From Rhododendron vialii (Eukaryota; Streptophyta; Magnoliopsida; Ericales; Ericaceae), in NCBI RefSeq assembly GCF_030253575.1, contig NC_080562.1:40587852-40651851 (forward strand): a stretch of 64,000 bases of DNA, read 5' to 3'. This document shows positions 33,012 through 44,450 of the stretch, piece by piece (position 1 is the first letter of the stretch; every line of letters starts with the position of its first letter). The position numbers and the translations under genes were made by a program. The notes beneath the pieces are model-generated. The model ran no database searches. It saw nothing but the letters and a program-made list of their open reading frames with translations, and was not told where the DNA came from.

Positions 33012-35661
33012 TGTAAGGACCCGTATTTTTTCGGATATTATTTGAACATTTTATAAAAAAAAAAAAAATAATAATAAAATAAAATGTGAAATTGATTGAG
33101 TTTATTTTAATTGTGGGTCAATGTGCAAGAGTTTAAAATATGTGGGTGTTAGTGTGATAAGGTGCATGTGTGTATAAGTGTGTGTGTGCCAGGGGAAAAT
33201 AATTCCCAAAACCCCATCCCATTCTCTCTCCCGTTCTCTCTCTCGGCTCTCTCTACCTCTCTCACTCCCTCACCCAAAAACTCACCTCTAAATTCAAAAC
33301 CCACAACAAATAACCTCCATTCCATCTTCTACTCGTGTATTGTGGTCCGTATCGCTCCGGTTCGAGCTCGGAGAAGTTGTATTCCGGTTGGAACAAGGTT
33401 TTCGGAAAGCTAGGGCTTGTAACTTCTTGGGTTTCGTGCTCCGACTTCGAGGTAGGGAATTCTACCTCACTTTATATGCTATTTGAGTGTTTTTATGCCT
33501 TATTCGAGCTGGTATTGGTTGTCGTTGAGATTGGATCGAAACTTAAAATTTTCTGTCGAAATCTGTTGAAATCGTCTGTAAGTAACTCCTCCTACCGGTA
33601 GGAGCTTTTACCCTACCGGTAGAACGATTGAGAAATTTTGTCAACCAGCTCAAACGTACAGCAGCAGCTCAAAAGCTGCTCAATGTATCGAACTTCTACC
33701 GGTAGGAATTTCCTGCCTACCGGTAGGTCACGCTCGAATTTGAATGTTGACCTTTCTGTTTCCAAGTTCTACCGGTAGGACTTGCTTGCCTACCGGTAGG
33801 TTGCGTGAATTGGAGTTTCTACCGGTAGGACTTGTTCACCTACCGGTAGGTCTAGGTTTTATCGGAATGTTAGCCTTTCTGTTTTCAAGTTCTACCGGTA
33901 GGACTTGCTTGCCTACCGGTAGGAGACTAGAAGTTTCACCTGCTTTCACCTGCTTATTTGAGCTGCTGCAGTATCTTTCAGCTGCTTTCCTATATCTTTC
34001 AACTTGCATGTCAAAGCCTCTCATCGACTCTAATGAGCTTGTTTGTGTATTCTTCCAAGTGTTTTGATGAGTATTACTCATTTCTCACTTAGAGTGGCAT
34101 CCAATGGACTAGAGTGAACATGTCTAGGGATTCGATGAGTAGTGTTGCAATCCGTTCCCTCTCTCGATTCGTAAATTTCTTAGATTCGTTTAGTACATGC
34201 TTTTACGGACTCCAAGTATAGAAACTAGATGATCAGGCATCGTAAAGTCTAGTCATGGGTTAATATGTGGCGTGTGAAGGTACGGGAAATGTACTTAGAG
34301 GTACGGTGAGGACGCGTGAGGTTATGGTGTACTTAAAGGAATAGGCGTGTAATAATTAATTAGTCCGAGTCTTGATATGGATGACAGTTAGGAACGGTTT
34401 GAGATGTAGTCAACGTGGTAGATTGGTAGATTGTTTGGAATGCTTGAAGTGAAAATTGATGTGAGAAAGAATTGTTTGAAATGAGGAAATAACTCGTGTC
34501 CTCTCGACTCGTCAAGCCTTTTAATCCTTTTGACACTCTCTCTATGAGGCTCAAGTGTAGAAACTAACGGATAAAGTATGGTAGGATTATATGTACGGGC
34601 TTAGTATGCTATGTCAAATGTGAATGGCTAAATTAATGAAAAGGCATGAACATGTATATTTGTGGAGTCACGTAATGATTAATTAAAATTCAGTGGTATA
34701 ACCGTTAAAGGGATGATGAAATTGATTATGAAATGATGTCGATTGTGAAAAGTGTGAAAGGTGACCCAAGTGGTCGTTATTGAGGGAAAAGACTCGGGGT
34801 GACCCTGCGCTCGAGGGAACTAGACCCGAGGTGACCCAACTGATTCATATTATTGGAGGAAAAGACTTGGGGTGACCCTGCGCTCGAGGGAACTAGACCC
34901 AAGGTGACCCCACCTGATTATTGTTATTGAGGGAAAAGACTCGGGGTGACCCTGCGCTCGAGGGAACTAGACCCGAGGTGACCCTAGTGATTATTTGATG
35001 GGAAATACCGGATTAAAGGAAAAGAAAGGTTTTGCAATTAAGGGATTTAATGAAGATCAATGTGGACACGAGAAAGATTGTACTATCATACGGAGAATAA
35101 TAAGATGTTTTGATTTGATTATAGACAAGTGTGAGATGACGTGAGTTTAATAATGTAACTAGTTAAAGAAGTAAACGGCTAGTGACATTGATGTGAAGTC
35201 TAGGACTCTTAGGCGATAATTCGCAGCTTGTTGGTAGTCATTTGTGGTATAGGCGTATCTGTCAGTACTCATTCATTCTCGGTGCATGGTTCATTCAAAT
35301 TGCATATAGCTTGAGTTTAGAATTTTCTACTGGGCTAGTGTAGCTCAACCAAATCTTTCTTTTCAGGTTCTGATGCCGGGCAATAGATTGCATGCATTAT
35401 GTGCTTGACAGTAAAAGACTTTTGGAAGCTGACATCACTGGTTATTTCGTCATCTTTGTGAAGATCTCATTTTGTTAAAGGTGGTTTTGTAACTAATTAT
35501 TACTGAATTTTCTTTTGACTAAAGTTGTAATTATCTAAACTTAAGGACTTGTTTGTAAGTTAAACAGGTGGGAAACTCATTTGGGTAACGTATATGATAT
35601 GCGAGGTTTCTCTTTTATTGAAATGTATTACTTAATTATGTTGAAAATCGAGGGCGTGACA
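33012..35661 (+). repeat. 5' LTR
   Basis: 2650 bp. Contains ten copies of CTACCGGTAG in five pairs (about 33592-33925) and three tandem copies of a 73-74-bp unit (about 34785-34985). Both arrays are repeated in the 3' LTR. Confidence 0.9.
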
Positions 35662-35924
35662 ACTTGGTATCAGAGCATAAGTTTAGAACACCTCGAGACC
35701 GTGGGGAGACTTTTGGTCTCATGGGTTCAAAAAAATCGATGCATCTTTTTACAAAAATCACATGTGTGCTTGCATGAAGAGTCAGTATGTCGATGTGACA
35801 TTGCATATATATATCACATAGAGTGGCACAAAGTTGTTGACTTCGGTTGGAAAGGTTGGAGACCTGTAGCACATAATTAGGTGGCTAATGTTGATGATTT
35901 CATTTCTTATGCTTCCATAGTAGG

Positions 35925-36464
35925 ATGTCTTCGAGACGTGGAGATAGGTGTGGTGAGACTGGGGATCGTGAGCACCAGGGCTGTAGTGCAAACGGGGAGA
36001 ATGAAGTGAGTCAATGTACCAGGGATGAAGCGATGTTTCCTGAGATTGCTGAGTGCGGAAAAGGTGTCGAGACACTGGAAGGTGCGCAAGGTGGTGTGAA
36101 TGTGGGAGAAATTAGGCATCGAGTCGTTAGCACAAAATCATCTTCTAAGAGTGTTGAGAGTTCAGGAAGGCAGAAACCTAGAGTATTAAATCACTTTACT
36201 CAGGACCAGCAGGGCTTTAAGCCACCTCTTTATATCGGGACTCCAAGAGCTCTTCTCAAGTGTCAGACTATGTGTTATCGATGTCGTCAGTTTGGCCATA
36301 TTCGTTCTCAATGTCCACGGCGTGGGGGATCTTGTTATACTTGCGGTGAACGTGGCCACATGGCAAGGAATTGTCCTCGGGGATTGGGAGTACATGGTGA
36401 GTCGAGCTCGATGCAGCAGGAAACACATACGTCGAAACAGCAACAGATGCAGTTCCGCCGCTAA
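35925..36464 (+). CDS. gag-type zinc-knuckle protein of the LTR element (179 aa)
   Basis: ATG to TAA frame. Two CCHC knuckles lie close together: CYRCRQFGHIRSQC and CYTCGERGHMARNC, both CX2CX4HX4C, as in the nucleocapsid part of Gypsy gag. The N-terminal half is Gly/Glu/Ser-rich with no recognisable capsid domain, so it is short for a full gag. It lies 260 bp after the primer-binding site and is the only retroelement protein piece I can identify in the element. Confidence 0.75.
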   Translation: MSSRRGDRCGETGDREHQGCSANGENEVSQCTRDEAMFPEIAECGKGVETLEGAQGGVNVGEIRHRVVSTKSSSKSVESSGRQKPRVLNHFTQDQQGFKPPLYIGTPRALLKCQTMCYRCRQFGHIRSQCPRRGGSCYTCGERGHMARNCPRGLGVHGESSSMQQETHTSKQQQMQFRR

Positions 36465-38829
36465 ACTACCACCCCCCCTTATTCTCTAGCTCTTAGAAGC
36501 GTCACTTGTTTGAGGTATCATTTATTCCTAGTTGTGCTACTCATTCTCTACAATACTTTTGATTTGGAAGCATTTCACTCATTGAGAATCCTATTCTTGT
36601 CCATGTTTGGAATAGAAAATAAGAAATCTTAGTCCACGCGTGTTGAGAAATATCGATAGATCATATTTGCCGAGATTAGAGGTTAATCATTCCGTATTGA
36701 AGTGTTGTCTTTGACCTCTTTAAATTGCTTATATCGAGATTTGGTCTGATTTGGACAGGGATTGTTTGTATCCATGATGATTGGTGACATCTCAAATGTG
36801 AGTTTAGAAGAGTTGTTTCTTTTATTACCATCTTTCATTGGCCGAGCTGAATATTGCCAGAATTGTATCGTAATTTATTCTTCCATGAAATCCAGTGGGT
36901 GGATGACCCGTTATAATTCTCAGTATTTGAGTCAATTGTCATGCGATCCCTTCCTAACTTTTCTTGGGCATATTTAAATTCTTATAGCGAAGTATCTTAT
37001 GACACTGTTGCTATCAAATTTGACAAGTGTTTCTCGTTCCCTATTCGAGGTCTTATTTGACATCATCCTGCTTGAGATAAGTTTTCATTGGTCAGTTTAG
37101 ATTTCCTTGATGCGATTATCATTTTCGTCGTTTGCTTATAACCGTTATTCCATATGAGTATTTAATTTGCAACATCAATCTGTTGAACCCAACCTTTAGC
37201 TATGTACCGTATGAAATACAAATTCGTTAACACTATCAAAATTTAGACCTTGTACCCATCATTGCCTGCTTGGGCCATCATTCATTGTGGTCCCATGACT
37301 AAGAAGTCATATGATTTGAACTCATATCCTCTTTGTATCTATTTGTTTGCCCTTGCCTATTTGGTTGGTTCGAATTTCCATTGTTGGAGTCAAATCTTGT
37401 GGTGACATATCTATTGATGTCTATTCATTGACACCGTTCAATACAAATTCAATTGTGGAAATTACTTTCAATGGTATTTTACTCTGTCGTGGTTCCTCGA
37501 TTCTGGAGGCACATGATTCATCTTGTGATGCTTAGTCTCAAATTGTTGAAAGTTCTACTCATTTCTAGTATGGAAAATTTCCTATTTTGGATCAATTGGT
37601 TTGCGCGAGATCAGTCTCATTACCTGGAACTTATTCATAATATCGAAATCTTTCGTTTGAAAAATGTTATCCGTTGACTCCTCTGACTTGTAAAGCAATA
37701 AGAGAGTTATGACCTGTCACTTCAAATTTCGTGAGTTGGCATAAATAGGTACTTCGAGTTTGTTGCCGAACCGCCGTAAAGATTCCAAGTGCTCTCTAAA
37801 TTTCAGATGCCCTATTGCTGTTCTTCAAATTCTTGATTAATGCTGCTTGAGTTTTGTAGCTTATTCGTTTCATTTGAGATGACGAATCGAATCCTTCTCG
37901 TAATATAGAATGACCCAACCTAGAGTGAAAATTTGGTGCGGCCTTTAGAAGGATTGGCTTGTGTTATGGACCCGCTAAAACAATTAATTCGATTCGCCAA
38001 CGATAGTTGGAAGCTCGAGGGAGAATGACCGAAAAGAGAAAGGTAAAGATCGTCAAAGATTGCTAACTGCGGAGGGCTGACCAAAGGATTGTGTTGACCG
38101 TCGACGTCACCCAATGTTATTTGAAGAAGGGAAATCATGAATTTCGTAAAGCATAGTTGCGTTGGGGCTTGTCTCGTTCTGGCAGAAAGGAAGCGTTCAC
38201 CGTAAGAAGGATAGTCTAAGTGTCGGACACTATGTGCGTGTTTTGGGATACCCAGGCGACAACCGGTGAAATCCACTTGGAAGAGGCGCTTGATCACCGC
38301 CCATTCTAGATGGAAGTCTCGGGAAGTCAAATGGATTATCTGATTATACTTAGGAGGTAAGATCTCCATGGTGAGATAGATAATTGTGTATAGGATTTGT
38401 ATAATAAAGAAAAGTTTAGAAACTGTGTACCGTTTGACGTTACCGCCTGACTTTTTCAAAATATATGATGCATTATGTATACGGAGATTGAGGAGGTATG
38501 AAATAAATCCATTGCATGTGTTAGAGAGGTCCGAAATTGAATTAGAAGCTCAAGTGTCCTATGAAAAGAAACCGATGCGTACCTTAGACTCGCGTAGTCC
38601 ATTGTTGAAAGGTAAGCTGATGTTGTTAGTGCATGGTTACGTGGAAATGGGGGTACGAAGTTCGAAAGATATACGCGTGTTTGTTGTGGTTTGCTTGATA
38701 TGAATCTAGACGTGGACTTCGATGATTATTGAATTGTTGCGTGATGGATAGTGCTACGGTTCGAGTGTGTTGATATGTTATTTGGCATGGCTAGATTAGT
38801 TTTAGCAAATTTCGAGGACGAAATTTCTT
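36465..38829. other. Internal region of the LTR element without recognisable domains
   Basis: Only short frames in all six readings. None shows reverse transcriptase, integrase or protease motifs that I can recognise. Probably degenerate or captured filler between gag and the purine tract. Confidence 0.5.
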
Positions 38830-38843
38830 TAAGGAGGGTAGGG

Positions 38844-41493
38844 TGTAAGGACCCGTATTTTTTCGGATATTATTTGAACATTTTATAAAAAAAAAAAAAA
38901 TAATAATAAAATAAAATGTGAAATTGATTGAGTTTATTTTAATTGTGGGTCAATGTGCAAGAGTTTAAAATATGTGGGTGTTAGTGTGATAAGGTGCATG
39001 TGTGTATAAGTGTGTGTGTGCCAGGGGAAAATAATTCCCAAAACCCCATCCCATTCTCTCTCCCGTTCTCTCTCTCGGCTCTCTCTACCTCTCTCACTCC
39101 CTCACCCAAAAACTCACCTCTAAATTCAAAACCCACAACAAATAACCTCCATTCCATCTTCTACTCGTGTATTGTGGTCCGTATCGCTCCGGTTCGAGCT
39201 CGGAGAAGTTGTATTCCGGTTGGAACAAGGTTTTCGGAAAGCTAGGGCTTGTAACTTCTTGGGTTTCGTGCTCCGACTTCGAGGTAGGGAATTCTACCTC
39301 ACTTTATATGCTATTTGAGTGTTTTTATGCCTTATTCGAGCTGGTATTGGTTGTCGTTGAGATTGGATCGAAACTTAAAATTTTCTGTCGAAATCTGTTG
39401 AAATCGTCTGTAAGTAACTCCTCCTACCGGTAGGAGCTTTTACCCTACCGGTAGAACGATTGAGAAATTTTGTCAACCAGCTCAAACGTACAGCAGCAGC
39501 TCAAAAGCTGCTCAATGTATCGAACTTCTACCGGTAGGAATTTCCTGCCTACCGGTAGGTCACGCTCGAATTTGAATGTTGACCTTTCTGTTTCCAAGTT
39601 CTACCGGTAGGACTTGCTTGCCTACCGGTAGGTTGCGTGAATTGGAGTTTCTACCGGTAGGACTTGTTCACCTACCGGTAGGTCTAGGTTTTATCGGAAT
39701 GTTAGCCTTTCTGTTTTCAAGTTCTACCGGTAGGACTTGCTTGCCTACCGGTAGGAGACTAGAAGTTTCACCTGCTTTCACCTGCTTATTTGAGCTGCTG
39801 CAGTATCTTTCAGCTGCTTTCCTATATCTTTCAACTTGCATGTCAAAGCCTCTCATCGACTCTAATGAGCTTGTTTGTGTATTCTTCCAAGTGTTTTGAT
39901 GAGTATTACTCATTTCTCACTTAGAGTGGCATCCAATGGACTAGAGTGAACATGTCTAGGGATTCGATGAGTAGTGTTGCAATCCGTTCCCTCTCTCGAT
40001 TCGTAAATTTCTTAGATTCGTTTAGTACATGCTTTTACGGACTCCAAGTATAGAAACTAGATGATCAGGCATCGTAAAGTCTAGTCATGGGTTAATATGT
40101 GGCGTGTGAAGGTACGGGAAATGTACTTAGAGGTACGGTGAGGACGCGTGAGGTTATGGTGTACTTAAAGGAATAGGCGTGTAATAATTAATTAGTCCGA
40201 GTCTTGATATGGATGACAGTTAGGAACGGTTTGAGATGTAGTCAACGTGGTAGATTGGTAGATTGTTTGGAATGCTTGAAGTGAAAATTGATGTGAGAAA
40301 GAATTGTTTGAAATGAGGAAATAACTCGTGTCCTCTCGACTCGTCAAGCCTTTTAATCCTTTTGACACTCTCTCTATGAGGCTCAAGTGTAGAAACTAAC
40401 GGATAAAGTATGGTAGGATTATATGTACGGGCTTAGTATGCTATGTCAAATGTGAATGGCTAAATTAATGAAAAGGCATGAACATGTATATTTGTGGAGT
40501 CACGTAATGATTAATTAAAATTCAGTGGTATAACCGTTAAAGGGATGATGAAATTGATTATGAAATGATGTCGATTGTGAAAAGTGTGAAAGGTGACCCA
40601 AGTGGTCGTTATTGAGGGAAAAGACTCGGGGTGACCCTGCGCTCGAGGGAACTAGACCCGAGGTGACCCAACTGATTCATATTATTGGAGGAAAAGACTT
40701 GGGGTGACCCTGCGCTCGAGGGAACTAGACCCAAGGTGACCCCACCTGATTATTGTTATTGAGGGAAAAGACTCGGGGTGACCCTGCGCTCGAGGGAACT
40801 AGACCCGAGGTGACCCTAGTGATTATTTGATGGGAAATACCGGATTAAAGGAAAAGAAAGGTTTTGCAATTAAGGGATTTAATGAAGATCAATGTGGACA
40901 CGAGAAAGATTGTACTATCATACGGAGAATAATAAGATGTTTTGATTTGATTATAGACAAGTGTGAGATGACGTGAGTTTAATAATGTAACTAGTTAAAG
41001 AAGTAAACGGCTAGTGACATTGATGTGAAGTCTAGGACTCTTAGGCGATAATTCGCAGCTTGTTGGTAGTCATTTGTGGTATAGGCGTATCTGTCAGTAC
41101 TCATTCATTCTCGGTGCATGGTTCATTCAAATTGCATATAGCTTGAGTTTAGAATTTTCTACTGGGCTAGTGTAGCTCAACCAAATCTTTCTTTTCAGGT
41201 TCTGATGCCGGGCAATAGATTGCATGCATTATGTGCTTGACAGTAAAAGACTTTTGGAAGCTGACATCACTGGTTATTTCGTCATCTTTGTGAAGATCTC
41301 ATTTTGTTAAAGGTGGTTTTGTAACTAATTATTACTGAATTTTCTTTTGACTAAAGTTGTAATTATCTAAACTTAAGGACTTGTTTGTAAGTTAAACAGG
41401 TGGGAAACTCATTTGGGTAACGTATATGATATGCGAGGTTTCTCTTTTATTGAAATGTATTACTTAATTATGTTGAAAATCGAGGGCGTGACA
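38844..41493 (+). repeat. 3' LTR
   Basis: 2650 bp. It carries the same internal arrays as the 5' LTR and is followed directly by the target duplication TTGAT. Confidence 0.9.
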
Positions 41494-43916
41494 TTGATTT
41501 TCAAAGTGGAAGTTAAATATTCATCATTTTCCTTTGAACTAAAATTATGAAGATACCCGGTCACACCCTTAGCATCGATTGTGCAAAGAAGGGAAAAATA
41601 GGAGGAGGAAATAAACAGAGAAATTAGACATTATCAGTTCTGTATTTTTTTTCATCCCACACTTCTATACTTCAATTACCCATAAAGAAGGGGAAAAAAA
41701 GATGGAAATAAACAGAGAGGAATTAGACATTATCATTTTATTTTAGGAAATCAAACACTGCATTACAGAGTCAATTCTTAATGTAGTAAAATGAAAGCAA
41801 TGAAATCAGATAAAGTAGAAATCTAAAGTACCTGTACAACCTGTGGTTTGTATGCCAAATCAGTCGGTTTATCTATTCTAAATTATACAGAGTTTTAAAT
41901 CCCAATTAATTAGGATCGTCTCTCTCTTTATAAACTAAATACTAATTAAGTATGATTCCAAACCATCACCCTAAAACGCTACAGCTAAGTAATAAATTCT
42001 AAATCCAAAAACTATAAGTGACAGAGAGAACACAAATGGCAAACCAAATACAAATATGTGTCCACGGGAAAGAGTAAACCGGAAAAATAAGTTAATACGG
42101 TAAAGGATTACATTAAATGAGAGGACATTTGGAACTTACCAATTGCAGTTGATAGGGTATGCAATTGACAACTACCAATAGCTGTTTGGAAACTGGGATC
42201 TCGAAATGGAGGTTTTTCAAATGATGTACTTTCAGGAAAAGCGAAAATTTGATCTGCAAAATATAGTGGAAGATGAAGAGTGAAGTGAGAAAAGAGAGGG
42301 TTAGTGGGAGTGGATTTTGGTAACTGCTTTGGGTAGTTACTTTTGTTAAAATGGCAATTTAATCCTAACAGTTAATTTCTCTCACTCTTTATCATGTATA
42401 ATATTGGGATTCTTTTCAGGGTAATTGTGGAAAACAAAAGGCATAACAGGGTTTCAAAGAAGGGAGATACCAAAGTGGTGCTCTCTCTTTATATATTAGA
42501 ATAGATATTAAAATAGATGCTCACTTGTAGCGTAAAAAAAAAATTTGCTCATCAATATACCTATGTAGAATGTAGATGACTAGCCAATCTTTTGTTTGGT
42601 CATAACACATGAGTTGAACCATACTAGTGGTCCTAAAAGTTTGATTCTACGGTTAGTCATTTGGAAGATTGGCAGGAACTGAGAAATACGCAGGTTCGGC
42701 TTTTGGGTTTTGACATGAATTATTCGCGGCTTCCTCATTTTCCAAGTAATTCTAGTAGCCTTTTTTGTTAAGCCAAAGGGTGGAGGAGAGGGCGACTAGG
42801 CGTAACAACCCTTCCCTTGGCGTGATCATAGAAACCATACTAGTGAGTTTGTGTAAGTGTTTTTTGTTGTAAAATAATTATATCTCCAATCTTTTACTTT
42901 AGCGTTTTTTAAAGGCATCCTTTACTTTAGTTTGAAAAAACTCTTCTTTTCTTTTCTTTTTTAATTTATGGATTATGCTACTGTATTTCGTATGATTGAC
43001 AATGAAACTACTACCATTTTGACAAAAAAGGAAAGAAAGAAACTTTGAAGCCGTGTAAAAACTCTAACACACACACACACAAAACCCAACTGATTTCGAA
43101 TTTCCATTTTCTATCTCCCTTCATTTTTTAGGATTATTCCCATTTTACACCTATTGCTGATACAAATTAAAAAATGAAAGACCACTCCGTTTGGTTCAAC
43201 ATTCTGAGAGTTACTTTCAACTCTTGGCACAGTTTTTAATAAATTTTTCTCTCTATCTCTCTCCACTCATTACCACTCCAACTCTCAAAAATAACTTTTT
43301 AAAATGTAAACCAAACAAAGCCGATTCTTGGGCCTTCGGCTACCGAGCACCAAGATTTTGCTTCAATTATTATACGACTGGGTTAATTTGTCAAAAAGTT
43401 GTTCAATGGTCTTGGTGCATAGACAATTAGATGCCAAGAAAACCAATTTGACAATTACTAGAGTCTCCGTCTGAGATGGGCAATATATTGACCTACTATT
43501 AATTAATTTTCCAGAGGCTAAACGTGACTAATTGAGATCAAGAGTCTTCATTTAGAATGAAGTCTCCATCCTAGTTTCATCACAGCAGCTTTTTCGGATT
43601 ATAGTCCCCGATAGGTTAAATTAAGTTCAATGATCACCTAACAAAAACCATTTTGTTACACTTGCCCAAATAAGTTTCCGAGATTGCCACCGTGAGGCTA
43701 ATTAAAATAAATAAATAAATTAGATATATATTCTCATAGTTACAGTGTTACACATTAAGCGCACAATGTGGAATCATTTTCCGGAGCAAAATTGAATTTT
43801 GCTATTAGAGGACAAAGAACGAGCCTCGCTTAAACCCTAGATTTTAAGACTTGAGCAGAGTCTGGACAAGGAAGGAGGGAGAGAAATAGGGTGCATCTGC
43901 GTCAAGAGTTATCCAG

Positions 43917-44075
43917 GGAAAGAAAGAGAAATCCGGGGGCAATACGGTAATCCAAACCATGTATGTTTTGGTACATGAATTTTTTGTGATAAGTGAAGAG
44001 AGATAGAAAAAAAAATGAAAGTAATAATTAAGAGAAATCCGGGGGCAGTATGGTAGTCCAAACCATGTATGAGAG
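43917..44075. repeat. Local direct repeat downstream of the U6 gene
   Basis: AGAGAAATCCGGGGGCA, then TA.GGTA.TCCAAACCATGTATG, occurs twice (43927-43969 and 44032-44070), and once in altered form at 51430-51472 in copy B. It is a small tandem duplication private to copy A. Confidence 0.65.
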
Positions 44076-44098
44076 AATAGGGGGCAAAAAGGTCCAAA

Positions 44099-44148
44099 AA
44101 AATTTGGACCATTTCTCGATTTGTGCGTGTCATCCTTGCGCAGGGGCC

Positions 44149-44180
<32 letters not shown>

Positions 44181-44200
44181 TCGGATGTCCCCGAAGGGAC
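44099..44200 (-). ncRNA. U6: U6 spliceosomal snRNA
   Basis: Read on the minus strand it starts GTCCCTTCGGGGACATCCGA at 44200, contains the ACAGAGA box (GATACAGAGAAGATTAGC) that pairs with the 5' splice site, the AGCATGGCCCCTGCGCAAGG segment that pairs with U4, and ends GGTCCAAA with a run of seven T (44096-44102) as Pol III terminator. I see no difference from the plant U6 sequence as I remember it. It has a complete snRNA promoter upstream. It lies inside the ankyrin segmental duplication; its twin at 51506 is dead. Confidence 0.95.
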
Positions 44201-44224
44201 ATTCTTTTCTTGCCTCGCGCTGCC

Positions 44225-44265
44225 TTATAAACGCTTCTCTCTCTAACTAGCTGGTCGATATGGGA
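44225..44265 (-). promoter_or_regulatory. U6 promoter: USE and TATA box
   Basis: On the minus strand TCCCATATCG (44265-44256) is one base from the plant upstream sequence element. TTTATAAG (44231-44224) begins 24 nt after it, and transcription starts 31 nt after the first T. This spacing specifies Pol III in plant snRNA genes. Confidence 0.85.
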
Positions 44266-44450
44266 CGAAACGACTACAGCACTGACAGTCGCATCACTCA
44301 ATTCTAGTTTCTCTACCTCTGTGTTTAGGATGACATCCCACCGTCTATCTCTAAATTGTGGGTCCCATTCGAGCCAGCCGCCATTGGATCCGACGGTGTA
44401 TTTATCTCTATTTGGGCTCACCAAAGGACATATGGGCTACGTTGGAAGGC

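Larger units (their letters stand above)
33012..41493 (+). mobile_element. Non-autonomous LTR retrotransposon with 2.65-kb LTRs (Gypsy, Tekay/Del-like), very young
   Basis: The LTRs are 33012-35661 and 38844-41493, both 2650 bp, TG...CA ended (TGTAAGGACC...GGGCGTGACA), with every open frame in one repeated identically in the other at an offset of 5832. TTGAT flanks both sides as target duplication. The primer-binding site TGGTATCAGAGC (35665-35676, tRNA-Met type) and the purine tract AAGGAGGGTAGGG (38830-38842) are in place. The AAATTTCGAGGACGAAATTT motif just before it is typical of Tekay/Del-type Gypsy elements. The internal region is only 3.2 kb and shows a gag-type zinc-knuckle frame but no recognisable protease, reverse transcriptase, RNase H or integrase. 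The ends look whole, and it would depend on a partner element. Apparent LTR identity implies insertion very recently. Confidence 0.9.
32348..42517 (-). mobile_element. Helitron (about 1.7 kb without its nested insert)
   Basis: On the minus strand the element starts TCTATTTTAATATC at 42517 and ends CCCCGGCCTCTAA at 32348, so it has 5' TC and 3' CTRR. About 12 nt before the end is the hairpin GCACACACATCGCGTGTGC. It lies between host A and T. The paralogous block keeps the empty site (TTTAAGA/TGCTCACTT at 50492-50507), matching both flanks exactly. No target duplication, as expected for rolling-circle insertion. An LTR retrotransposon (33012-41493) sits inside it. The remaining sequence holds only a short N-terminal-like coding remnant, so the element is non-autonomous. 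Confidence 0.85.
26048..44450. repeat. Segmental duplication, copy A
   Basis: Pairs with 45250-53300. Matching anchors (A/B): ankyrin genes; 29400/47815 (GATGCCCTGACTT); 30020/48330 (GCAAGTGGGAGAGGAGTTCT); 31080/49440; 31690-31960/50240-50470; 42518-42830/50499-50810; 43860-44420/51360-51790 (U6 region); 42890-43530/52800-53290. Copy A is swollen by the Helitron/LTR stack and two TRIMs. The last two anchors are in opposite order in the two copies, so a later rearrangement or repeat-mediated event also occurred. Confidence 0.75.

Noticed and set aside
33162-34067. Open frames inside the LTRs
   Set aside because: Low-complexity frames produced by the CTACCGGTAG array and C/T-rich leader. They are duplicated only because the LTR is.
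34785-34985. CRISPR-like spaced repeats
   Set aside because: Three long, imperfect tandem units without unique spacers, in a plant LTR. This is not a CRISPR array.
37920-38459. 179-codon minus-strand frame in the LTR element
   Set aside because: No recognisable domain, wrong strand for the element, and a composition typical of non-coding sequence.
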